From: Candidatus Hodarchaeota archaeon
GTDB lineage: Archaea > Asgardarchaeota > Heimdallarchaeia > Hodarchaeales > Hodarchaeaceae
DNA: 37,261 nucleotides
Reading direction: 5' to 3'
Assembly: GCA_016839785.1 (NCBI GenBank)
Contig: JAEOTQ010000063.1
Span: forward strand, 1-37,261
Positions 1-7,068 of this stretch are shown here, piece after piece. A program made the translations under genes and the position numbers. Below the pieces are notes generated by a model. The model made no database searches, had not been told where the DNA came from, and was given only the letters and a program-made list of their open reading frames with translations. Numbering within the stretch: position 1 is the stretch's first letter; each line of letters opens with the position of its first letter.

Positions 1-95
1 TATTCATAGGCATTTAGAAGTTCAAAAAATGGATTATTTGTCCTTTCTCTGGCAGTACTTGTGCTCCACACAAGTAAGTGACCCGTAAATTTCAT
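1..95 (-). CDS. Partial unknown protein, N-terminus only
   Basis: An open frame on the minus strand starts with ATG at 95-93 and runs off the left edge of the window without a stop. The visible start of the product is MKFTGHLLVWSTSTARERTN, about 31 residues in all. Its ATG overlaps the TGA stop of the upstream permease gene in an ATGA arrangement, which suggests translational coupling in one operon. I do not recognise the family from this fragment. The frame is short, so chance openness cannot be excluded; the ATGA junction is the main support. Confidence 0.4.
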   Translation of the reverse strand, partial: MKFTGHLLVWSTSTARERTNNPFFELLNAYE

Positions 96-940
96 ATTAC
101 TATAGATATAAGTGCAACAATCATCATAAATCCAAATATTCGTTGTAAATGAATAGTATTAACTCGTTTTACAAGTCTAGCACCAACTTGTGCACCTAGA
201 ACGATTCCAATGATAAGAAATAGCGCTAAATCTGGATGTGTTTGCCCTTGAGTGAATTTTACTCCAGCACCAGCAATACTAGTAAAAATCATGATAAACA
301 TGGAAGTTGCTACTGCTTTATGCATGGGCATTTTACCGATTGTAACGAGAATTGGAACCATGACGACTCCACCTCCAATACCTAATAATCCTGATGAAAA
401 TCCTGCAATTAAACCAAGTACTGTAGAGTAAATCTCTCGTTTTTCATATCCATACCAGATTACATCATCGTGTTCAATTTCTTCTTCAGCTGATGAACCT
501 TTTTTCCTCTCTTTTGGATACAAGATCATTTTAATAGCTATTGGAATCAGGCATACGGCAAATACTATTCGGAATAATTGTGGATCTTCAACGGCTAGAA
601 CGGAACTTGTAATACTTCCTGAAATTGATCCTATTATTGTTGTAGTTGCAATTAATAAACCAGAACGAAATTCTATTAATCCAGGTTGTCGTGAATAGGC
701 AAATGTCGAAGAAAGTGCAGTAAAAATTATCATGAAAAGAGCAGTACCAACCGCATATGCTTCATCAATACCCAGAATAATTAAAGATGGAGTAGTAATG
801 AATCCTCCCCCAACACCTAAGGCAGAGGACAAAATTCCTACAAAAAAGGAAAAAACAATAGCAAATACAGCTTGAATAGGATCTGTAACTATTGGTTCAC
901 CAATAAACTGAGTAATTGTCATTAGATTAATCTCAACCAT
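92..940 (-). CDS. TauE/SafE family sulfite/anion permease
   Basis: Integral membrane protein of about 282 residues with some eight hydrophobic segments. It has the internal duplication typical of the TauE/SafE (TSUP) family: a first-half motif GVGGGFITTPSL near residue 45 and a second-half copy GIGGGVVMVPIL near residue 190. A charged loop rich in Lys and Glu (around residues 145-165) separates the halves. The family exports small anions such as sulfite, sulfoacetate or related organosulfur compounds; the substrate here cannot be told. The frame also opens at a TTG at 949, but the ATG at 940 is the more likely start. It is divergent from the coenzyme A operon and overlaps by four bases with a partial downstream gene. 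Confidence 0.88.
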   Translation of the reverse strand: MVEINLMTITQFIGEPIVTDPIQAVFAIVFSFFVGILSSALGVGGGFITTPSLIILGIDEAYAVGTALFMIIFTALSSTFAYSRQPGLIEFRSGLLIATTTIIGSISGSITSSVLAVEDPQLFRIVFAVCLIPIAIKMILYPKERKKGSSAEEEIEHDDVIWYGYEKREIYSTVLGLIAGFSSGLLGIGGGVVMVPILVTIGKMPMHKAVATSMFIMIFTSIAGAGVKFTQGQTHPDLALFLIIGIVLGAQVGARLVKRVNTIHLQRIFGFMMIVALISIVI

Positions 941-1244
941 TTTTATCAAGAAATTATGAATTCTTTTCCTATTGCAAAGTATTTTGCATTCAATATTCTG
1001 GGTTTATGAGTTTTCACTAATTTTAGGAGAATTTAATCAGATTCCCATTCAAATTTGAATTTTCTAGAATCGGGGAATTTTCTTCAATTTCTGTGTGTTC
1101 GAATTGTAAATACGTTATGACAGAATGTTAGTATATTTTGTATATTCATTATTTCCATGCATAACCCTGATTCTTAAAAGAATATTCTGACAAAATATCA
1201 ATAGAACACTAAGGAAATTTTACTCACGTTTGGAACCTTATATA

Positions 1245-2498
1245 ATGAGTACCGCCGAAATTTATGGAACAAAAGGTAAGCTGCTTGAGGGTAAGCGCAT
1301 CCTAATTGGCGTAACAGGTTCCATTGCCGCAATTGAAACTCCCCATTTAGTACGAGAAATTCTTCGTTATTCTGGTGAACCTATTGTTGTCCTCTCAAAA
1401 GAATCCCTACGATTTGTAACAGCTGATTCTTTAACATGGTCCATGGGAGTACCTCCTTATACTGAAATTTCTGGATTATCCGAGCATATTAAGTGGAGTG
1501 TGGATCCAGAACAACGCGTAGATTTGTATTTACTCTGTCCTGCAACGGCAAATACTATTTCTAAACTTGCCTCTGGAGTAGCTGATGGACCAGTGTCATT
1601 AACCGCTTTGGCATGCATTGGAGCTAAGATTCCTTGTCTCATCGTGCCTGCAGCCCATAATGTGTTACTTGACAATCCTATTACCCAAAAAAACATAGAG
1701 TATCTTAAGCAATTAAACGTGCATTTTTTGTACAGTAAAGAAGAGGAGAAAAAATTCAAATTTCCTCCTTTAGATAGATTAATGGATCAAATTTTTACTT
1801 TAATAACCTCTCATAAACCTTTACAAGGTACTAAGTTTATAGTAACTGGTGGTGCGACTCGTGAATATTTTGATGATGTAAGATTTCTTTCTAATCCATC
1901 TAGTGGATTATCAGCCTTCCATATGGTTAATTCTTTACAGAATCTTGGAGCAGAAGTGTCTTTCATCCTCGGGGAAGGAAATACAGTAGATCTGGATCGT
2001 GTTACATCATCAGTATCTGTTGTAAGATCTACATCTGATATGCACACGAAGATCAAGGAACAGTTATCGAATGGGAGGGTAGACGGGTTAATTTCTGTAG
2101 CTGCAATCTCCGATTACCGACCAATCTATCAACAAGGGAAGATTCTTTCACAGCAGGATGAATTAACAATCAAACTAGAACCTACAGTTAAGATTGTAAA
2201 ATCTGTTAAAAGTGAATTTCCGTCTTTGTTTGTTGTTACGTACAAAGCTGAGGTGGGAATTAGCAAAGAAGAACTCATATCTCGTGCAACTCATTCTCTG
2301 CGAGATAATCATGCTAATATTGTATGTGCTAATTGGGTAGGAGAATCAGATAAGGGATTTGTTACGAAAGATAATGAAATATTCGTTGTGAGAGATAAAC
2401 AAGAAGTTATTGAGTTAGAAGGATCAAAGCAAACCCTTGGAAATGAAATAGCAGAGATAATCTCTGTTGAGTTCAATAGGAGGAAGGATTCACAATGA
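1245..2498 (+). CDS. coaBC: Bifunctional phosphopantothenoylcysteine decarboxylase / phosphopantothenate-cysteine ligase
   Basis: Two-domain enzyme of about 417 residues making 4'-phosphopantetheine from 4'-phosphopantothenate and cysteine. The N-terminal flavin decarboxylase half (CoaC) has the GVTGSIAAIETP nucleotide loop, the catalytic His in SEHIKWS and the PATANTISKLASGVAD segment. The C-terminal ligase half (CoaB) has VTGGATREYFDDVRFLSNPSSG and AAISDYRP followed by the Lys-rich binding segment. The CoaC half is divergent: the usual PxMNxxMW motif reads PAAHNVLL, and I see no ACG-type motif with its active-site cysteine between the two domains. The frame opens at TTG 1230, but ATG 1245 is the better start. 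First gene of a five-gene operon; its stop overlaps panE by four bases. Confidence 0.92.
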   Translation: MSTAEIYGTKGKLLEGKRILIGVTGSIAAIETPHLVREILRYSGEPIVVLSKESLRFVTADSLTWSMGVPPYTEISGLSEHIKWSVDPEQRVDLYLLCPATANTISKLASGVADGPVSLTALACIGAKIPCLIVPAAHNVLLDNPITQKNIEYLKQLNVHFLYSKEEEKKFKFPPLDRLMDQIFTLITSHKPLQGTKFIVTGGATREYFDDVRFLSNPSSGLSAFHMVNSLQNLGAEVSFILGEGNTVDLDRVTSSVSVVRSTSDMHTKIKEQLSNGRVDGLISVAAISDYRPIYQQGKILSQQDELTIKLEPTVKIVKSVKSEFPSLFVVTYKAEVGISKEELISRATHSLRDNHANIVCANWVGESDKGFVTKDNEIFVVRDKQEVIELEGSKQTLGNEIAEIISVEFNRRKDSQ

Positions 2499-3418
2499 AT
2501 ATATCGGTGATTGGAGCGGGAAGCATTGGTTCCTTATTTGCAGGGAGAGTTGCATATTCAGGTTTTGATGTGGATGTTGTGGGGAGAAAAGATCATGTTA
2601 GCAAAATTCAAGAAAAAGGACTCACTATATTAGAAGATAATCAGAATATCGTATCATTCTTTCCTGCAAAAACAGAATTTAATCCTAGGCAACAAAACTC
2701 TGATGCACTATTTGTAACCACTAAAGCTTACGATAATAATACAGTTGCAAAAACGCTATCCAATAAGATCAATAAAGAAACTCCGATATTTTTAATTCAG
2801 AACGGAATGGGAAATGAAGATATTTTTAAGAAGACATTACCAAAAAATCCAATTTATCGAGCAGTCACTACAGAAGCAGCAGAATTATTAAAACCTGCGG
2901 TAGTAAAACATGTTGCATTCGGAAAGACCTCTTTTGGGATTGTATCGGGTAAAGGAAATGGATTTAGTCGTCAAGTAGAGAAAATTCTTTCTTCATCGGG
3001 CTTTGATATAAAAGAAACTCCAAACATACAGTTGAAAATGTGGTATAAACTCCTCGCTAATGCGGCTATCTGTCCTCTTGGTACAATACTTCATGCGAAA
3101 AATGGGGAGATTTTGAAGCGACCTTCATTTGTCCGCATATTTAATGCCATTTTAGATGAGGGAATAGTACTCGCAAATCAGCTTCTTCCAGAGGAAGATT
3201 TTTCTGCTTCTCCTGATTTTATTAAAGAAGTTATCAACAAAACTCAAGACAATAAGTGTAGTATGCTTCAAGATGTGGAAAGAGGCCGCCGTACAGAAAT
3301 CGATTTCATTAATGGATTTATAGCACGAGAAAGTCAAGCGTATGGAATGAAAGCACCTGTTAATTCGGCCATTACAGATATAATCCGACATCTCGAAAGA
3401 AATCAGCAGCAGGATTGA
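2495..3418 (+). CDS. panE: 2-dehydropantoate 2-reductase (ketopantoate reductase)
   Basis: NAD(P)H-dependent reductase turning ketopantoate into pantoate, 307 residues as usual for the family. The N-terminal Rossmann fold starts with IGAGSIGSLFAG. The C-terminal helical domain carries the catalytic lysine in KMWYKLLANAA and the substrate-binding segment QDVERGRRTEIDFINGFI. The second Asn of the usual NxxxNP segment is replaced: the sequence reads NAAICPL. The ATG overlaps the coaBC stop (ATGA), so the two are probably translationally coupled. It lies between coaBC and pantoate kinase, which fits its pathway position. Confidence 0.93.
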   Translation: MNISVIGAGSIGSLFAGRVAYSGFDVDVVGRKDHVSKIQEKGLTILEDNQNIVSFFPAKTEFNPRQQNSDALFVTTKAYDNNTVAKTLSNKINKETPIFLIQNGMGNEDIFKKTLPKNPIYRAVTTEAAELLKPAVVKHVAFGKTSFGIVSGKGNGFSRQVEKILSSSGFDIKETPNIQLKMWYKLLANAAICPLGTILHAKNGEILKRPSFVRIFNAILDEGIVLANQLLPEEDFSASPDFIKEVINKTQDNKCSMLQDVERGRRTEIDFINGFIARESQAYGMKAPVNSAITDIIRHLERNQQQD

Positions 3419-3430
3419 GTTAAGTGAACC

Positions 3431-4315
3431 ATGAAGACTGAATTTTGGGTAGCTGCCCATCTCACGGGCCTCTTTGAAATAAATGACACTTCTACAGAAA
3501 TCCTAGAGGTCGGATCAAGAGGTGCAGGCATTTCAATTCAAAGAGGTGTAACGACTTCTATCCAACAATCCGATAAATCTTCAATAATTATACTATTTGA
3601 CGGAGTTCAACAAACATTAGCTGAGTCATTGATCACTCAAAAAGTCATCAAGTTGTTAATTCCAGAGGAAGATCAAAAAAATTTTCAGATCCACCATAAA
3701 TTTCATGTGCCTATTCGGAGTGGTTTTGGTACCTCCGCGGCTGGTGCTCTAGGAACTGCCTTCTGTCTAAATGAGTTTTTTACTCTGGAATTGAGCAAAC
3801 TTGAACTATTTCAAGCTGCACATAAAGCGGAAGTTTTGACGAAATCCGGTTTAGGTGATGTGATTGGTTTATTTCAGGGAGGATTAGAGATACGTACCAA
3901 AGAAGGAGCCCCAGGTTTTGGAAAAACCATTGGTATACGCAGGAACAATGATTGGAAAATGGCTACTGTGTCCTTAGGTACTTTATCTACTTCCTCCGTA
4001 TTATCTGATCCAGTAAAACGAGTGTCAGTGAACAATGCTAGTTCCAAGCTAATTGATAATTTAATTATGAATCCAGAATTCGATAACTTTGTCCATTCTA
4101 TTGCTGAATTCACTAGACGAGTTCAATTGTGGTCTTCTCAATTACACACCATGTTGAATAATCTTCCTGAAGATGTCATTGGGGCTCAAATTATGTTAGG
4201 TGATGCTTTATTTTTATTCTATCATGAAGAAGACGAGTTAGCAGATGTAAATATTTCATCTGATCTAATTCAGCCTGAAGAAATTTGTACGGAAACAATA
4301 AAGAGGTTAAAATGA
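3431..4315 (+). CDS. Pantoate kinase (archaeal PoK, GHMP family)
   Basis: Archaeal-type pantoate kinase, 294 residues, which phosphorylates pantoate to 4-phosphopantoate with ATP. This is the first archaea-specific step of coenzyme A synthesis; bacteria and eukaryotes instead condense first and phosphorylate pantothenate later. The GHMP kinase phosphate-binding loop is visible as PIRSGFGTSAAGALGTAF near residue 95, and SGLGDVIGLFQGGLEIR near 140 matches the conserved family segment. It starts 12 bases after panE, preceded by a purine-rich AAGTGA. Its stop overlaps the likely start of the next gene, the other archaea-specific enzyme of the pathway. Identification is strengthened by that neighbour. 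Confidence 0.9.
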   Translation: MKTEFWVAAHLTGLFEINDTSTEILEVGSRGAGISIQRGVTTSIQQSDKSSIIILFDGVQQTLAESLITQKVIKLLIPEEDQKNFQIHHKFHVPIRSGFGTSAAGALGTAFCLNEFFTLELSKLELFQAAHKAEVLTKSGLGDVIGLFQGGLEIRTKEGAPGFGKTIGIRRNNDWKMATVSLGTLSTSSVLSDPVKRVSVNNASSKLIDNLIMNPEFDNFVHSIAEFTRRVQLWSSQLHTMLNNLPEDVIGAQIMLGDALFLFYHEEDELADVNISSDLIQPEEICTETIKRLK

Positions 4316-5097
4316 TGTCAAATCATGAAATTCCAAAAGATCATCCACGTTATGTTTCATTAACCATTCGAGATGCCATTATTAGTGGGATGCATCAGAA
4401 AGTCGTGGCTGAAGCAGGGTTAATTGCCCATGGAAGGGGAGAGGCATTTGATTATCTCTTGGGAGAAAAAACTCCAGACTTCGCAATAAAACAGGAAGAG
4501 TATGCTGTATTATCAATTTTAAACGCGGAAAAACCTATAATTTCAGTGAATGGGAATGTTGCAGCCCTATGTCCTGAAGATACAGTCAACTTTGGCAAAA
4601 TTCTAAACGCTCCCCTTGAAATAAACTTATTTTATCGGTCGCCTGAGAGAGAACAGGCAATAAAGAAAAAACTAATCGACGCAGGAGCAGATCAGATATT
4701 AGGTCTCGATCCAGAATATCAGGAAACAATTCCAGAAATTTCTCATCTACGACGAATAGTTGATTCTCGGGGTATTGCAGCTTCTGATTGTGTCTTTGTA
4801 CCGTTAGAAGATGGGGATCGTACTCAAGCATTAAGAAGAATGAATAAATCAGTTGTAACAGTTGATCTTAATCCTTTATCTCGTACGTCGCTCACGGCAA
4901 ATGTGTCAGTTACAAACAATATTATTAGGGCAATCCCAGAAATGATTACCATTGCAGAGGAGTTTACTCAACTCTCAAAAGATCAACTCATCGAGAAATT
5001 GAAGAAATATAATAATGAAAACCTGTTGAAAAATGCGTTAAAGTTTATGTCAGAACGATTAATGGCTCTATCGTCTAGCGATAAACTAATAATCTGA
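4312..5097 (+). CDS. 4-phosphopantoate-beta-alanine ligase (4'-phosphopantothenate synthetase)
   Basis: Archaeal enzyme (COG1701 type) joining 4-phosphopantoate to beta-alanine with ATP, giving 4'-phosphopantothenate. The 261-residue product begins IPKDHPRYVSLTIRDAI and contains AEAGLIAHGRGEAFDYLLGE and LNPLSRTSLTANVSVTNN, all typical of this archaeal family. The frame is open from a TTG at 4285, but that would overlap pantoate kinase by about 30 bases. ATG 4312 or ATG 4315, just after the ribosome-binding-like GAGGT at 4303-4307, is much more likely. With ATG 4312 the genes overlap as ATGA. Confidence 0.92.
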   Translation: MMSNHEIPKDHPRYVSLTIRDAIISGMHQKVVAEAGLIAHGRGEAFDYLLGEKTPDFAIKQEEYAVLSILNAEKPIISVNGNVAALCPEDTVNFGKILNAPLEINLFYRSPEREQAIKKKLIDAGADQILGLDPEYQETIPEISHLRRIVDSRGIAASDCVFVPLEDGDRTQALRRMNKSVVTVDLNPLSRTSLTANVSVTNNIIRAIPEMITIAEEFTQLSKDQLIEKLKKYNNENLLKNALKFMSERLMALSSSDKLII

Positions 5098-5106
5098 GGT
5101 GAAGAT

Positions 5107-5913
5107 TTGAAAAAGAAAACTGTATTAGATATAATGGAAATGAACGAATCTGGAAATAAAATTACCATGCTTACAGCGTATGATTATGTGATGGCTTCTA
5201 TTCTTGATGAAGCTGGAACAGATATGTTGTTAGTAGGTGATACTATGGGTATGGTGGTTTTTGGTCAAAAAACAACCCTCCAAGTCACTTTAGAGGATTC
5301 TATAAGGCATACTCAAGCAGTAGCAAGGGGTGCAAAGTCTGCAATGGTGATTGGAGATCTTCCCTTTGGTACGTTTCAAATCTCACGTGAAGATGCTATT
5401 AGGAATTCAGTGAAGTTGGTTCAATTAGGAAATGCTGAAGCGATTAAATTAGAAGGAGGAAGTGAACGAATCTCTGCAATAGAAGGTATATTGGACGCTG
5501 GAATTCCTGTTATGGGCCATTTAGGATTGACACCGCAATCTTATCACAAGTTTGGAGGATTTAAGGTACAAGGAAGATCAGAAGAAACTGCAAAAACCTT
5601 AATAGAAGAAGCTCGTGCTTTAGAGGAAGCAGGGATCTTTTCTCTAGTATTGGAAGCTATTCCATGGGAGGTTGCTAAGGAAATAACTGAATCAATTGCT
5701 ATACCGACAATTGGGATTGGTGCTGGGCCTTATTGCTCTGGTCAGGTTTTAGTTACTTATGATATGCTTGGATATTTTGATTTTAAAGCGAAATTTGTGA
5801 AAAGATATGCAAATCTCAAAGGTCAGATATTATCTGCAGTTCAAGAATATAACAAAGAAGTACGAAACAAGACCTTTCCTGATCTCACCTATAGTTACGA
5901 AAGGCCAAAGTGA
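5107..5913 (+). CDS. panB: 3-methyl-2-oxobutanoate hydroxymethyltransferase
   Basis: Ketopantoate hydroxymethyltransferase, 268 residues, adding a hydroxymethyl group from methylenetetrahydrofolate (or an archaeal pterin equivalent) to 2-oxoisovalerate. The TIM-barrel enzyme shows all landmark segments: ITMLTAYDYVMASILDEAG, the metal-binding LLVGDTMGMVVFG, GDLPFGTF, GHLGLTPQS and the catalytic-Glu segment LVLEAIPWEVAKEIT followed by PTIGIGAGPYCSGQ. It starts at a TTG preceded by a strong GAGGTGA (5096-5102), which overlaps the stop of the synthetase gene. As last gene of the operon it supplies the first dedicated intermediate; no terminator is obvious downstream. Confidence 0.95.
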   Translation: MKKKTVLDIMEMNESGNKITMLTAYDYVMASILDEAGTDMLLVGDTMGMVVFGQKTTLQVTLEDSIRHTQAVARGAKSAMVIGDLPFGTFQISREDAIRNSVKLVQLGNAEAIKLEGGSERISAIEGILDAGIPVMGHLGLTPQSYHKFGGFKVQGRSEETAKTLIEEARALEEAGIFSLVLEAIPWEVAKEITESIAIPTIGIGAGPYCSGQVLVTYDMLGYFDFKAKFVKRYANLKGQILSAVQEYNKEVRNKTFPDLTYSYERPK

Positions 5914-6003
5914 TTGAATGATTTCGCGAACATAATTCTCGGTCATTTTCGTCATTATCGGTAATCTCTCTCTGTTCACTCCTATATAAAGGTCATAGAA
6001 GTT

Positions 6004-6012
6004 TTTATAAAT
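6004..6012 (+). promoter_or_regulatory. Candidate archaeal TATA box
   Basis: TTTATAAAT lies about 30-40 bases before the ATG of the small gene at 6043. With the usual archaeal spacing of about 25 bases from TATA box to transcription start, initiation would fall near 6033, giving an almost leaderless message. A second TATA-like run (TATATAAAG) lies at about 5983. This is position and composition only; the region is AT-rich, so chance matches are common. Confidence 0.35.
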
Positions 6013-6042
6013 CCTATATGTTTCTACTGATTTGACTGCGAA

Positions 6043-6306
6043 ATGCATTCCGAATTAAAGCTCGATTTCAATGGAGTAAGTAATTCACATAGTTCAACAC
6101 ACGGTATCCTAATGGAAGAGCTGAAGAAACTAAGAAAAAAGATGAGGATCATTCCTTTTCCATTTTGTGAACTGGATTGTGCGTTAATTTCGTTTTGTAC
6201 AAGGATTCAACCTTTGGAATGTATTATAAACTTGCTTCGTGAAGCAAATCAAGAAGTATTAGTTTTTAATAACAAGGATACCGAAGTTCCGTATACTTGG
6301 CATTAA
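6043..6306 (+). CDS. Small protein of unknown function
   Basis: An 87-residue product I do not recognise. The middle (residues 24-80) is basic then hydrophobic, with EELKKLRKKMRIIPFPF followed by a segment holding three cysteines. It has no clear signal peptide or membrane segment. Support comes from a TATA-like box at the right distance upstream and from its fit in the gap between panB and the convergent nuclease gene, from which it is separated by 16 bases. An internal ATG at 6112 would give a shorter protein beginning at MEELKKL. Whether it is expressed is unclear. Confidence 0.45.
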   Translation: MHSELKLDFNGVSNSHSSTHGILMEELKKLRKKMRIIPFPFCELDCALISFCTRIQPLECIINLLREANQEVLVFNNKDTEVPYTWH

Positions 6307-6322
6307 TAATGAGCGAAAGTGA

Positions 6323-7042
6323 TTACTTTTTTGAATTTTCAGACACTGAAGATTTTAACAAACGTTGATTATTCATTACATATTTTGGACCAAATCCTTC
6401 TAAAGATTCCATTGGTCCCTCAAGTCCTTTAGGGTTACCTGTTTTTGTATATACTACCTTTGTTTGAAGGATAGAGTTCAATACTTCTTCAGGACTATTC
6501 CCGAACGAATCAAGTAAGATTTCTCCTTTTTTCTGCCCTGTATTATACAATCCTTGGAGAAAGAATAATTGATCATCTCTAAGAGTTCGTTTTTTCGGAG
6601 ATTTTCGTGCAATTAGGGGGTCAGTTTTTTCTTCTTGCGTCCATGATGCAATTCGATTTAGGAGAATAGCTGTCTCACTTTTTCGAGTAGTTGGCACAAC
6701 AGGGACTTGTCTACGTAAGAAGATGTAAGTTAAAGCTCCAAAAACATGTTTTTTTCTTTTTTTCCATTCTGTGCGCTCAAAAGCTTTCTCTAAATTTTCT
6801 AAAATTAATATAGGCTGATCATAGGTTTCAATTAACCGATCTATTTGTTCAAAAAGACGATTATCCATAAGCGAGGAGATCAGATCAGCTCCTGTCTTTC
6901 GTTCACATGCTACTGTATCAGATAAAACATAATCTGCAATATCAAGCTGTTCTTCCTTTATTTCCATACCTAATTTTATTAATCTCTTTTTAATTTCCGG
7001 AGGTTCTCGATGATCTACAATTATCCTAAGAGGCAGTGTCAT
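6323..7042 (-). CDS. XPF/ERCC4-family structure-specific endonuclease, short archaeal form
   Basis: ERCC4-type nuclease of 239 residues that would cut branched DNA such as flaps and stalled forks. The nuclease core starts with RIIVDHREPPEIKKRLIKLG and has the catalytic signature ADYVLSDTVACERKTGADLI near residues 36-55, where the usual Gly before Asp is Ala. The C-terminus carries a tandem helix-hairpin-helix region: LQGLYNTGQKKGEILLDSFG near 162 and LEGFGPKYVMNNQRLL near 213. There is no helicase domain, as in crenarchaeal XPF, which works with PCNA. ATG start with AGGA a few bases upstream. It follows the HEAT/winged-helix gene by 26 bases and is probably cotranscribed with it. Confidence 0.9.
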   Translation of the reverse strand: MTLPLRIIVDHREPPEIKKRLIKLGMEIKEEQLDIADYVLSDTVACERKTGADLISSLMDNRLFEQIDRLIETYDQPILILENLEKAFERTEWKKRKKHVFGALTYIFLRRQVPVVPTTRKSETAILLNRIASWTQEEKTDPLIARKSPKKRTLRDDQLFFLQGLYNTGQKKGEILLDSFGNSPEEVLNSILQTKVVYTKTGNPKGLEGPMESLEGFGPKYVMNNQRLLKSSVSENSKK

Positions 7043-7068
7043 TTTCCTGCATATCCTTAAATTCGTGG

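Noticed and set aside
1047..1060. Perfect 14-base palindrome ATTCAAATTTGAAT between the divergent permease and coaBC genes
   Set aside because: Well placed for an operator, but it is made almost only of A and T in an AT-rich spacer, so chance is a fair explanation; not given as a feature.
3152..3460. Minus-strand open frame of 102 codons across the panE end
   Set aside because: Overlaps two conserved genes of the coenzyme A operon on the other strand and shows no recognisable domain.
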